Positions 1-5,509 of a stretch of DNA of 6,715 nt are shown piece by piece. Below the pieces are notes generated by a model. That model saw nothing but the letters and a program-made list of their open reading frames with translations. It did no database searches and was not told the origin of the DNA. The stretch comes from Lysobacterales bacterium (GTDB taxonomy: Bacteria; Pseudomonadota; Gammaproteobacteria; Xanthomonadales; SZUA-36): NCBI GenBank assembly GCA_026196445.1, contig JAPHTE010000259.1:1-6715 (forward strand). Direction: 5' to 3'. The translations under genes were made by a program, and so were the position numbers. Every line of letters starts with the position of its first letter. The first letter of the stretch is position 1.

Positions 1-35
1 TGCAAAATGTGAGTTGCATTGTCGATAAGCCCCAT
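1..35 (-). CDS. Possible 5' end of an unidentified gene (cut by the edge)
   Basis: An ATG at 33-35 on the minus strand opens a frame that reads MGLIDNATHIL and is still open at base 1. It sits about 30 nt beyond the predicted start of the left-edge promoter, with a weak AAGTG upstream as its only ribosome-binding candidate. A second ATG in another frame (19-21, reading MQLTFC) is also possible. Eleven codons are too few to identify a product, and the unit could equally be an RNA gene. Only the promoter position makes this better than chance. Confidence 0.15.
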   Translation of the reverse strand, partial: MGLIDNATHIL

Positions 36-38
36 TAT

Positions 39-64
39 CACTTAACTTAATATTAGTTATAGTG
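39..64. promoter_or_regulatory. Bulged inverted repeat next to the left-edge promoter
   Basis: CACTTAACT (39-47) pairs with AGTTATAGTG (55-64) as nine base pairs with one bulged T (60) around a 7-nt AT loop. It falls just where a transcript from the left-edge promoter would begin, directly before a possible ATG at 33-35. It could be a leader hairpin or an operator; the function is unknown. Confidence 0.3.
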
Positions 65-70
65 TGAGTG

Positions 71-99
71 AGTATTATACGATTAGTGGAGTTCGTCAA
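71..99 (-). promoter_or_regulatory. Candidate minus-strand promoter at the left edge
   Basis: On the minus strand, TTGACG (94-99, five of six to the -35 consensus) is followed by the perfect -10 box TATAAT (74-79), but with only 14 bp between. AATACT (71-76) gives a 17-bp spacer at four of six matches. The surroundings are AT-rich. It would direct transcription out of the left edge, starting near 62-67. The short spacer for the best -10 box is the main doubt. Confidence 0.4.
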
Positions 100-402
100 C
101 CCTTATTGTGTGAAAGTGGTATTCAAAGTAGTTGGAATATGCGATGTCAGGATTAACTGTTCTGTTCGAATCAGACCGGAAATCTGCATGTTTTATCTTT
201 AAGATTCATTATCTTAACGAAATCATCCCAGCCATTCTGCTAATCGCGCGAGCAACTATTACGAGATATGCAGGGCCAACACAGGAAAAGCATGCCAAAC
301 TTGTCTGCCGGGCTGGAGACATACTTTTCCAATACATATCTGATCAAGAACCGGGAATCGTAGACGTGTTACGACCGGGGTATTGATCTCCGTGCGCGAC
401 AA
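100..402. other. Stretch without a recognised gene, downstream of queC
   Basis: About 300 bp between the queC stop and the left-edge promoter. A plus-strand frame from TTG at 132 (or ATG at 144) to 386 encodes up to 84 aa, with no signal peptide, membrane helix, known motif or good ribosome-binding site. I do not regard it as a gene, although it cannot be excluded. A loose nested inverted repeat (342-388: GATCAA/TTGATC outside, CCGG/CCGG and CGTA/TACG inside) lies 15 bp past queC without a U-tract. No tRNA cloverleaf is visible. Confidence 0.5.
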
Positions 403-1086
403 TCAGAAGGTCTGATATCGCGTCGGATCCTCTATGCCCGCAGCTTCGAAACCGGCAGCGCGTATCCGGCATGAATCACACACCCCACAGGCACGGCCTT
501 CCGTGTCTGCCTGGTAACAGGACACGGTCAATGCATAATCCACACCCAGTGCTGTCCCCTGCTTGATGATGTCCGCTTTGCTGAGATCGATCAGGGGCGT
601 GTGTATGGCGAGACGGTTACCGACCACCGCGGCCTTGGTCGCCAGGTTGGCCATTTCTTCATAGGCATTGATGAACTCGGGCCGGCAATCGGGGTAACCC
701 GAATAATCCACCGCGTTGACGCCGATGAAAATATCGTTGGCTTCCAGTACCTCCGCCCAGGCCAGCGCCAGTGACAACATGATGGTATTGCGCGCCGGCA
801 CGTAGGTCACTGGTATGCCCTCGCCCTCTTCCTCGGGCACGTCGATGTCATCGGTCAGGGCCGAGCCGCCAAACGCGCGCAAATCCAGTTGTATCGTTTT
901 CAAATCGACGGACATGGACTGCGCCACCTGCTGCGCGGCTTCGAGTTCCGAGCGGTGCCGCTGTCCGTAATCCAGGCTCAGCGCATGGCAGTGATAGCCA
1001 CGGTCGATCGCAATCGCGAGTGCGGTCGCGGAGTCCAGACCGCCGGAAAGCAAAACGACGGCATTTTTGTCAGCGGATATGTTCAT
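403..1086 (-). CDS. queC: QueC, 7-cyano-7-deazaguanine (preQ0) synthase
   Basis: ATP-dependent enzyme turning the carboxylate of CDG into the nitrile preQ0, using ammonia. It is cytoplasmic and 227 aa, the normal length. VVLLSGGLDSATALA (10-24) contains the PP-loop ATP-binding motif SGGLDS (14-19). SLDYGQRHRSEL (37-48), YVPARNTI (95-102) and GVNAVDYSGYPDCRPEF (122-138) are family blocks. C190, C200, C203 and C206 (SCYQ then ACGVCDSC) are the four zinc ligands. The ATG at 1084-1086 follows the queE stop by 3 bp, and AGGG lies about 10 nt upstream, so translation is probably coupled. No queD, queF or tgt is in the window, so whether the product feeds tRNA queuosine or another deazaguanine pathway cannot be read here; queuosine is the default expectation. 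No convincing intrinsic terminator follows. Confidence 0.97.
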   Translation of the reverse strand: MNISADKNAVVLLSGGLDSATALAIAIDRGYHCHALSLDYGQRHRSELEAAQQVAQSMSVDLKTIQLDLRAFGGSALTDDIDVPEEEGEGIPVTYVPARNTIMLSLALAWAEVLEANDIFIGVNAVDYSGYPDCRPEFINAYEEMANLATKAAVVGNRLAIHTPLIDLSKADIIKQGTALGVDYALTVSCYQADTEGRACGVCDSCRIRAAGFEAAGIEDPTRYQTF

Positions 1087-1089
1087 GAC

Positions 1090-1758
1090 CTATTTCCCTG
1101 CTACATCGCCCCACAGGATCTTGTGCAGTTGTAACTGTACCCTGACATTCAACCGGTCTTCCAGTACCCAGGCCGCAAGCTCTGCGGCATCAAGATCACC
1201 CCAGGCCGGTGAAAACAGGATATCGAGGCCATTTTCCAGCTCCCGGGAACGGATTTCCGCGCGGGCCCACTCGTAATCGGCACGTGAGCAGACCACAAAT
1301 TTCACCTGGTCGTGCGGGGTTAACACATCGAGGTTGGACCACAGGTTGCGCTCCATCTCGCCCGAATCCGGTGTCTTGAGGTCGAGTACGCGGCTGACCC
1401 GCGTGTCCACGCCCGAGATATCCACCGCGCCGCTGGTTTCCAGTGACACCTGGTAGCCTGCCTCACACAGGCGGTCCAGCAGTTCCAGACAGCGTTTTTG
1501 CGCCAGTGGCTCGCCGCCTGTCACGCAAACGTACTGCGTACCATGTTCCGCTACCTGCTCCAGGATTTGGTCGATATGCAACCATTCACCGCCGTAAAAG
1601 GCATACTCGCTGTCGCAATAAACACAGCGCAACGGGCAGCCGGTCAGGCGGATGAAAACCGTAGGCCGGCCGGCATCACGTGCTTCGCCCTGCAGGGAAT
1701 GGAAGATCTCGGTGATCTTGAGCATGCCCTGGCGGGATATTTGGGAAGTTGATGACAT
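1090..1758 (-). CDS. queE: QueE, 7-carboxy-7-deazaguanine synthase (radical SAM)
   Basis: Converts 6-carboxy-5,6,7,8-tetrahydropterin (CPH4) to 7-carboxy-7-deazaguanine (CDG), the ring-contracting step towards queuosine and other deazaguanines. It has 222 aa. The motif TGCPLRCVYCDSEYAF (39-54) holds the CX3CX2C cluster ligands C41, C45 and C48 for the SAM-binding 4Fe-4S cluster. EIFHSLQGE (17-25), TGGEPL (80-85) and VQLQLHKILWG (207-217) are family signatures. Two starts are possible: the ATG at 1756-1758 and the ATG at codon 12 (1723-1725). The second gives the conventional MLKITEIF N-terminus. Neither has a good Shine-Dalgarno sequence. A TAAAAT box lies just before the first ATG and might serve a short transcript starting near it. 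queC follows after 3 bp, so the two are surely co-expressed. Confidence 0.95.
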   Translation of the reverse strand: MSSTSQISRQGMLKITEIFHSLQGEARDAGRPTVFIRLTGCPLRCVYCDSEYAFYGGEWLHIDQILEQVAEHGTQYVCVTGGEPLAQKRCLELLDRLCEAGYQVSLETSGAVDISGVDTRVSRVLDLKTPDSGEMERNLWSNLDVLTPHDQVKFVVCSRADYEWARAEIRSRELENGLDILFSPAWGDLDAAELAAWVLEDRLNVRVQLQLHKILWGDVAGK

Positions 1759-1777
1759 GGGAGTATTTTACCCGATT

Positions 1778-1850
1778 GTCACCCCGGGCTTGACCCGGGG
1801 CCCATTTCTATTCCAAAGGCTAAATGGATTTCGGCTTACGTCGAAATGAC
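1778..1850. repeat. Branched palindromic element in the cpoB-queE gap
   Basis: Three adjacent inverted repeats are seen inside a short outer pair. (1) CCCCGGG/CCCGGGG, 1782-1788 with 1794-1800, loop CTTGA. (2) CCATTT/AAATGG, 1802-1807 with 1822-1827. (3) ATTTCGGC/GTCGAAAT, 1828-1835 with 1840-1847, one G-T wobble on the plus strand, loop TTAC. GTC (1778-1780) and GAC (1848-1850) can close the whole into a cloverleaf-like fold. The GTCA...TGAC ends and strong GC hairpin resemble the short dispersed repeats common in proteobacterial intergenic regions. That it is dispersed in this genome is inference, since only one copy is visible here. Confidence 0.6.
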
Positions 1851-1854
1851 GGCA

Positions 1855-1890
1855 TTTCCTATCGCGGCCAGTGGCCGCTCCCACAGGAAA
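1855..1890. repeat. REP-like palindrome (Pseudomonas type)
   Basis: A perfect GCGGCC-AGT-GGCCGC hairpin (1864-1878) is nested within TTTCCT (1855-1860) and AGGAAA (1885-1890). The right flank, GCTCCCACAGG, together with TCGCGG at the left closely resembles the REP sequences found in many copies in Pseudomonas and related Gammaproteobacteria. Such repeats are mobilised by REP-associated tyrosine transposases (RAYT). They sit between genes and can terminate or stabilise transcripts. Here it lies 24 bp beyond the cpoB stop on the transcribed side, so it may form the 3' end of the tol-pal mRNA (inference). Confidence 0.65.
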
Positions 1891-1913
1891 CCGGCCCCAC
1901 AAATTGATACCGG

Positions 1914-2759
1914 TCAGAAGTGTCCTTCTACCTTCATGCTGCGCAAGCGGCTGCCGGCCAGCCTCGCCAGCGTGGTGTCCGGGTATTGTTCCTGCACCTG
2001 CACCAACGCGGCACGAGCCTGGTCCCACTGCTTCAGCTCGTAATGCGTATAGCCGATTTTCAACAGGGCGTCGGCCACCTTGGGGCTGTCCGGGTAGCGG
2101 GTCAATAGCGTCCGGAAAGACTCGAGGGCAATTTCGTAATTGCGGGTCACGTAATACGACTCACCCAGCCAGTACTGCGCATTGTCAGAATACTCACTCG
2201 TGGGATACCGGTCCAGAAACGACTGGAACTGCTGTGCCGCATCGGCGTATTTCATGTCCTTCAGCGATTGGAAGGCCTGGTCATAAAGTGTTTTTTCTGC
2301 TTCCGGTGAAGCCGCCATTGCCCTGGCCTGGGTATCCGGTGTCGCGATGCCGCTTACCGTTGAAGGAGTATCCAGAGCCGGCCTGACTTCGGGTACGTCT
2401 TCGCGTACGACGGGCTGTGTTTGGGGCTGTGCCTGCTCCGCCGTGCCATAAGCGGCGGGGGGTGGACCCCCAACACCGGTCGCGACCCGCGGTGCTGAAC
2501 CGGAACTGCGCAATTCCGTGATGCGCTGGTCGAGGTCCAGGTACTGGTCACGCTGGCGGTCGCCGAGGTTCTCCAGTTCCATGGCCTGTTCTTCCAGCAT
2601 ACCACGGAGCATTCTGACTTCATCCTGTAACTGCTGCACCTGGATCACCAGGTCCATCATGGCCTGCGTATCGCTACCCTGGGCATTTGCGGATGTTGAA
2701 AAGGCAATGGCCAGCACGAGGCTGGCCATCAAACCAAACTTGGAACGGCTTAGAAACAT
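1914..2759 (-). CDS. cpoB: CpoB (YbgF), periplasmic TPR coordinator of the Tol-Pal system
   Basis: Periplasmic protein that in E. coli coordinates outer-membrane constriction by Tol-Pal with septal peptidoglycan synthesis (PBP1B/LpoB). From the ATG at 2757-2759 it is 281 aa. The signal peptide has likely cleavage after ANA (24-26). A heptad-patterned coiled coil (about 33-84) corresponds to the trimerisation segment. A Pro/Gln/Thr-rich linker (about 85-150) separates it from three tetratricopeptide-like repeats (about 154-188, 191-224 and 228-261), with YADAAQQFQSFLDRYP and YEIALESFRTLLTRYP diagnostic. This start is fixed by the signal peptide and by GAGGT in the last codons of pal, 5 nt before the ATG; the open frame to 2804 lies inside pal and is not used. 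The gene is followed by the repeat-rich gap and no U-tract terminator. Confidence 0.95.
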   Translation of the reverse strand: MFLSRSKFGLMASLVLAIAFSTSANAQGSDTQAMMDLVIQVQQLQDEVRMLRGMLEEQAMELENLGDRQRDQYLDLDQRITELRSSGSAPRVATGVGGPPPAAYGTAEQAQPQTQPVVREDVPEVRPALDTPSTVSGIATPDTQARAMAASPEAEKTLYDQAFQSLKDMKYADAAQQFQSFLDRYPTSEYSDNAQYWLGESYYVTRNYEIALESFRTLLTRYPDSPKVADALLKIGYTHYELKQWDQARAALVQVQEQYPDTTLARLAGSRLRSMKVEGHF

Positions 2760-2761
2760 GT

Positions 2762-3304
2762 TTACCTCGCTGTGTAAACGATCTCCACGCGACGATTCTG
2801 CCACCAGCAGTTCTCATCGCTGACCCGGCATACCGGGCGTTCTTCACCATAGCTGACGGTGTCCAGCTGGTTGCCCATCGCACCTGCGACTGACAACAGG
2901 CCAGAAACCGCGTTGCCACGGCGTTCGCCGAGACCCAGGTTGTATTCGCGTGTGCCGCGCTCGTCGGCATGTCCTTCCAGCGTGACCCGCGCACTGCGAT
3001 GGGCAGCGATATAGGCCGCATGAGCAGCAACGATGGCCCGGTATTCCGCTTTTACTTCCGACTTGTCAAAGTCAAAGTACACCACACGCTTGGACAACAG
3101 GCTTTCGGGATTGTCGAAATTCTCGACTGCCCGGCTGCTGGTATAGTCGCGCGGATCCGGTGCAGCTTGGGTAGTGGCTTCTTCTACTACTACCGGTGCA
3201 GATTCCGGTTCGGTAACAGGCTCAGGTTCGGGTTCAGTTGTTTTACAGGCCGACATCGCTACCGCGATTGAAAGGGCAAGCAAAAAACGCCACGTAGTCT
3301 TCAT
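2762..3304 (-). CDS. pal: Pal, peptidoglycan-associated outer-membrane lipoprotein
   Basis: Outer-membrane lipoprotein that ties the outer membrane to peptidoglycan and is repositioned by TolA/TolB. It has 180 aa. The lipoprotein signal peptide ends in AMSAC, giving lipidated C20; Lys at +2 does not signal inner-membrane retention. An acidic, proline-rich linker (about 22-50) with EPEPEP follows. The OmpA-like domain (about 70-178) contains VVYFDFDKSEV, GHADERGT and NRRVEIVY. D114 and R129 have the 15-residue spacing of the Asp and Arg that bind diaminopimelate in OmpA-like domains. The pair C159/C166 is discussed separately. The start at 3302-3304 is set by a clear CTGGAG Shine-Dalgarno sequence and the signal peptide; a longer open frame reaches 3400 but has no support. 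It lies 55 bp after tolB, with its own promoter candidate, and 2 bp before cpoB. Confidence 0.97.
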   Translation of the reverse strand: MKTTWRFLLALSIAVAMSACKTTEPEPEPVTEPESAPVVVEEATTQAAPDPRDYTSSRAVENFDNPESLLSKRVVYFDFDKSEVKAEYRAIVAAHAAYIAAHRSARVTLEGHADERGTREYNLGLGERRGNAVSGLLSVAGAMGNQLDTVSYGEERPVCRVSDENCWWQNRRVEIVYTAR

Positions 3305-3326
3305 TTTTATCTCCAGAGTTTTACAA

Positions 3327-3356
3327 ATTAAAACCGTTTTACGGTTTCTGTGCCAA
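3327..3356 (-). promoter_or_regulatory. Candidate sigma70 promoter for pal-cpoB
   Basis: On the minus strand, TTGGCA (3351-3356, five of six to consensus) and TTTAAT (3327-3332, five of six) are separated by 18 bp. A start near 3320 would give a leader of about 16 nt carrying the CTGGAG ribosome-binding site (3310-3315) before the pal ATG. A separate promoter for the distal tol-pal genes is known in other Gammaproteobacteria. The assignment is by eye only. Confidence 0.45.
3331..3347. promoter_or_regulatory. 17-nt perfect palindrome in the tolB-pal gap
   Basis: AAACCGT-TTT-ACGGTTT on the plus strand is a 7-bp inverted repeat around a 3-nt centre. On the minus strand it is followed by TAATTTG, so in readthrough RNA it would be a short hairpin with a U-rich but interrupted tail. 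It overlaps the spacer and -10 box of the candidate pal promoter, so it could be an operator, a weak attenuator or an RNA-processing site. The sequence does not decide which. Confidence 0.45.
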
Positions 3357-3359
3357 AGT

Positions 3360-4658
3360 TTACCTGATAACGGGAGACCACGCGGGTTCTCGCACGTCAC
3401 CTTCTGTCAAAATCAAGCGCTGACGGACATTTCCATCAGCAGACACCGCAGAGAGCACACCCCTGTCGCCCTCGCGCGTTGCATAAAGAATCATACTGCC
3501 ATTCGGCGCAAAACTGGGCGATTCATCAAGCACACCCGGGGTCAGGATGCGCATGCGCCCGGTTTCCAAATCCTGTACCGCTATACGATACTCGTTTCCC
3601 CGTCCGTGTGCTACAGCAATTCGACCTCCATCGGGTGAAATACTCGCACGGGCATTGTATTCACCTTCACGGGTGATGCGAACCGCTTTGCCACCGCTTG
3701 CCGGGGCCTTGTAAATCTGCGGTCTGCCACCCCTGTCCGAAGTGAAATAAATCCAGTCACCATCCGGCGACCAGACCGGCTCGGTGTCGATTGACCAGTG
3801 TTGTGTCAGCTGGCGTTTCTGGCCGCTGGCCATGTCCCGGATATAGATTTCAGGGTTTCCCGTATAGGAAAGCGTCAAAGCCAAAGAGCGCCCATCCGGT
3901 GAAAATGCCGGCGCCCCGTTGATACCCTTGCCACTGGAGATCAGTTCACGCTGGCCGGTGGCGACATCCTGAATGTAGATGGCCGAATTACCCTTTTCGA
4001 ACGAGACGTAGGCCAACTGCGATCCGTCGGGTGACCAGCTCGGTGACAGCAACGGCTCCGGTGAGCCCACGATGGCCTGCGGGTTGAAGCCATCCGCATC
4101 CGCCACGTATAGCTGGTAGTTTGCGTCGTCGCCATCACCGCGTGCAGAAATGTAAGCAATGCGGGTCGAGAACGCGCCGGGTACACCGGTCAGTTTCTCA
4201 TATATCGCATCCGCCACCCGGTGTGCACCAAAACGCAGGTCACCGTAACCGACAGTCGTGATCTGCGACAACAGCCGTTCCTGGGTGTGCACGTCGAACA
4301 ACTGGTAGACGATGTCATATCCGTTCCCGTCCGGTGCATCGTTAACGTGACCGATCACCAGGTAGTCGGCTTGCAGCAAACGCCAGGTACCCCAACGAAT
4401 GGATTCCGAGTCAACAGGCCGGTCCACCAGGTCACGTTCCTCCAGTGGCGCAAACAGGCCGGAACGGTACAGATCCGATGAAACGACATCCGCCACGCCG
4501 GTTTCCGGCCGTGGGTCGGAAGCGCGCCACTGCAATGGGATGATCGCAATCGGCAGGGCGCTGGCATTACCCTGGATGATCTCGATCTCGAGCTTGGCCT
4601 GGGTCAGTGGTGAAAACACCAGCAGTAACAGGGCTAAAAACAGGTTTCTTTTATTCAT
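3360..4658 (-). CDS. tolB: TolB, periplasmic beta-propeller protein
   Basis: Periplasmic component that binds Pal and, through its flexible N-terminus, TolA. From the ATG at 4656-4658 it is 432 aa, the usual size. The signal peptide is NKRNLFLALLLLVFSPLTQA with likely cleavage after A21. The N-terminal domain spans about 22-160, with IAIIPLQW (38-45) typical of TolB. The six-bladed propeller follows, with WSPDG-type blade motifs at about 205-219, 249-264, 293-307, 337-350 and 380-394, and a closing strand EPAWSP (424-429). An adjacent in-frame ATG at 4659-4661 is equally possible. Both starts lie inside the end of tolA, giving an 8 or 11 bp overlap. No convincing Shine-Dalgarno sequence precedes either, which suggests coupling to tolA termination. 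The frame is open upstream to 4790, but that part is tolA in another frame. Confidence 0.96.
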   Translation of the reverse strand: MNKRNLFLALLLLVFSPLTQAKLEIEIIQGNASALPIAIIPLQWRASDPRPETGVADVVSSDLYRSGLFAPLEERDLVDRPVDSESIRWGTWRLLQADYLVIGHVNDAPDGNGYDIVYQLFDVHTQERLLSQITTVGYGDLRFGAHRVADAIYEKLTGVPGAFSTRIAYISARGDGDDANYQLYVADADGFNPQAIVGSPEPLLSPSWSPDGSQLAYVSFEKGNSAIYIQDVATGQRELISSGKGINGAPAFSPDGRSLALTLSYTGNPEIYIRDMASGQKRQLTQHWSIDTEPVWSPDGDWIYFTSDRGGRPQIYKAPASGGKAVRITREGEYNARASISPDGGRIAVAHGRGNEYRIAVQDLETGRMRILTPGVLDESPSFAPNGSMILYATREGDRGVLSAVSADGNVRQRLILTEGDVREPAWSPVIR

Positions 4659-5502
4659 CATAAGTAAATATAAAATCAATCTCTCGTTCAAACACTTCTT
4701 CAAAACCACGGTAGGGCAATAATCCTGCCCTTTCAACAGCTGCGATGATGGAGCGGCGGGTTGCTTCATCGGCGATACACTGGCCGGCAATGGCCGCGGA
4801 AATTACCTCGCCGCCCGGTATCTGCACAATTTTCAACCTGCATCTCAAACCCGGGCGCGCCGTGGGCGGACGCAACCAGTTATTGGTGACCTGCGCCTGG
4901 ATGGCTGCGTAATACTGATCCCCAAGCGTAGCAATTTCACCTGCCCGGAACTCGGCCTGTTCCTGGGCCAATTGCCGTTGCAGGTCTGATTCTGCCAGGG
5001 CCCTGTCCTGTGCTTCCCTCTCGGCTTGCCGACGCGCGTCGAGTTGCTTCAAGCGTTCCTCTTCGAGCCTGGCCTGGCGGGCTGCCTCTTCACGCTGCTG
5101 GCGCAACCGTTCCAGTTCGTCCTGCTGTTTCTTCATACGGTCCTTGCGATCCTGCTCCTGTTTTTTTCTGAGCTGCTGCAGGCGCAGGTCCTCTTCACGC
5201 TGCTGGCGCAAGGCTTCGCGTTGCCGTTGCCGTTCTTCTTCCGCTTCACGTTCCCTGCGGGCTTGCAACTCCTGCGCCCGGCGTTCCTGCTCGGCCTTGC
5301 GTGCGGCTGCGCGTTCCGCCTCCAGGCGCGCCTCCTTGATGGCGGCCGTATCCACCATCACGGCCTCGATCGTCATGCCGGTCAGCACCGGTGGTTTGAA
5401 CGGCTTCCAATCCATAGTGCCCAGCACGACCACCACGGCCATCAGGAGATGCACGGCAATGGCGAGAAACAGGGCCCAGGTGATTGACAGGAACTCACGC
5501 AT
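4651..5502 (-). CDS. tolA: TolA, periplasm-spanning energy-transducing protein
   Basis: TolA is anchored in the inner membrane, is energised by TolQ-TolR, and contacts TolB and Pal through its C-terminal domain. It has 283 aa, shorter than the roughly 420 aa of E. coli because the rod is shorter. One transmembrane helix (about 8-29) contains H18, equivalent to E. coli His22. IEAVMVD (45-51) matches the conserved post-membrane segment. Residues about 55-190 are an uninterrupted charged coiled coil rich in Glu, Arg, Gln and Lys. The C-terminal domain (about 193-283) has YYAAIQAQVTNNWLRP and two cysteines (C221, C242) placed like the disulfide-forming pair of E. coli domain III. A 22-nt direct repeat lies in the rod. 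The start at 5500-5502 is preceded by GGGAG about 11 nt upstream. The 3' end overlaps tolB. Confidence 0.95.
   Translation of the reverse strand: MREFLSITWALFLAIAVHLLMAVVVVLGTMDWKPFKPPVLTGMTIEAVMVDTAAIKEARLEAERAAARKAEQERRAQELQARREREAEEERQRQREALRQQREEDLRLQQLRKKQEQDRKDRMKKQQDELERLRQQREEAARQARLEEERLKQLDARRQAEREAQDRALAESDLQRQLAQEQAEFRAGEIATLGDQYYAAIQAQVTNNWLRPPTARPGLRCRLKIVQIPGGEVISAAIAGQCIADEATRRSIIAAVERAGLLPYRGFEEVFEREIDFIFTYDE
5085..5106. repeat. Copy 1 of a 22-nt direct repeat in the TolA rod
   Basis: Identical to 5190-5211. On the coding strand it encodes LRQQREE at TolA residues 133-139. The two copies are 105 bp (35 codons) apart and in the same frame, so they are a repeated coiled-coil segment. 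Confidence 0.8.
5190..5211. repeat. Copy 2 of a 22-nt direct repeat in the TolA rod
   Basis: Identical to 5085-5106. It encodes LRQQREE at TolA residues 98-104. The spacing of 35 residues equals five heptads, so the coiled-coil register is the same at both copies. Confidence 0.8.
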
Positions 5503-5509
5503 GTTGCGG

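Noticed and set aside
132..386. Plus-strand open frame of 84 codons beginning TTG (or ATG at 144)
   Set aside because: No recognisable domain, weak ribosome-binding site, non-ATG first codon, and a length easily open by chance. It is mentioned under the gene-free stretch.
342..388. Possible intrinsic terminator after queC
   Set aside because: The pairing is broken by unequal internal loops and no U-tract follows on either strand.
1..402. tRNA-Lys downstream of queC, as in pseudomonads
   Set aside because: No acceptor stem, T-arm consensus or anticodon loop could be found on either strand inside the window.
1782..1800. GC-rich hairpin as an intrinsic terminator of cpoB
   Set aside because: The stem is strong, but on the transcribed strand it is followed by GTGACAATC, not a run of U.
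1871..2386. Plus-strand frame of 171 codons
   Set aside because: It is antisense to cpoB and the repeat region, of low-complexity Pro/Arg/Ser-rich composition, and resembles no family.
2674..3030. Minus-strand frame of 118 codons overlapping pal and cpoB
   Set aside because: It runs out of frame across two well-supported genes and has no independent features.
3341..3355. Sigma54-like sequence TGGCAC...CCGTA upstream of pal
   Set aside because: The GG element fits, but the -12 element lacks the required GC (it reads GT), so a sigma70-type reading is preferred.
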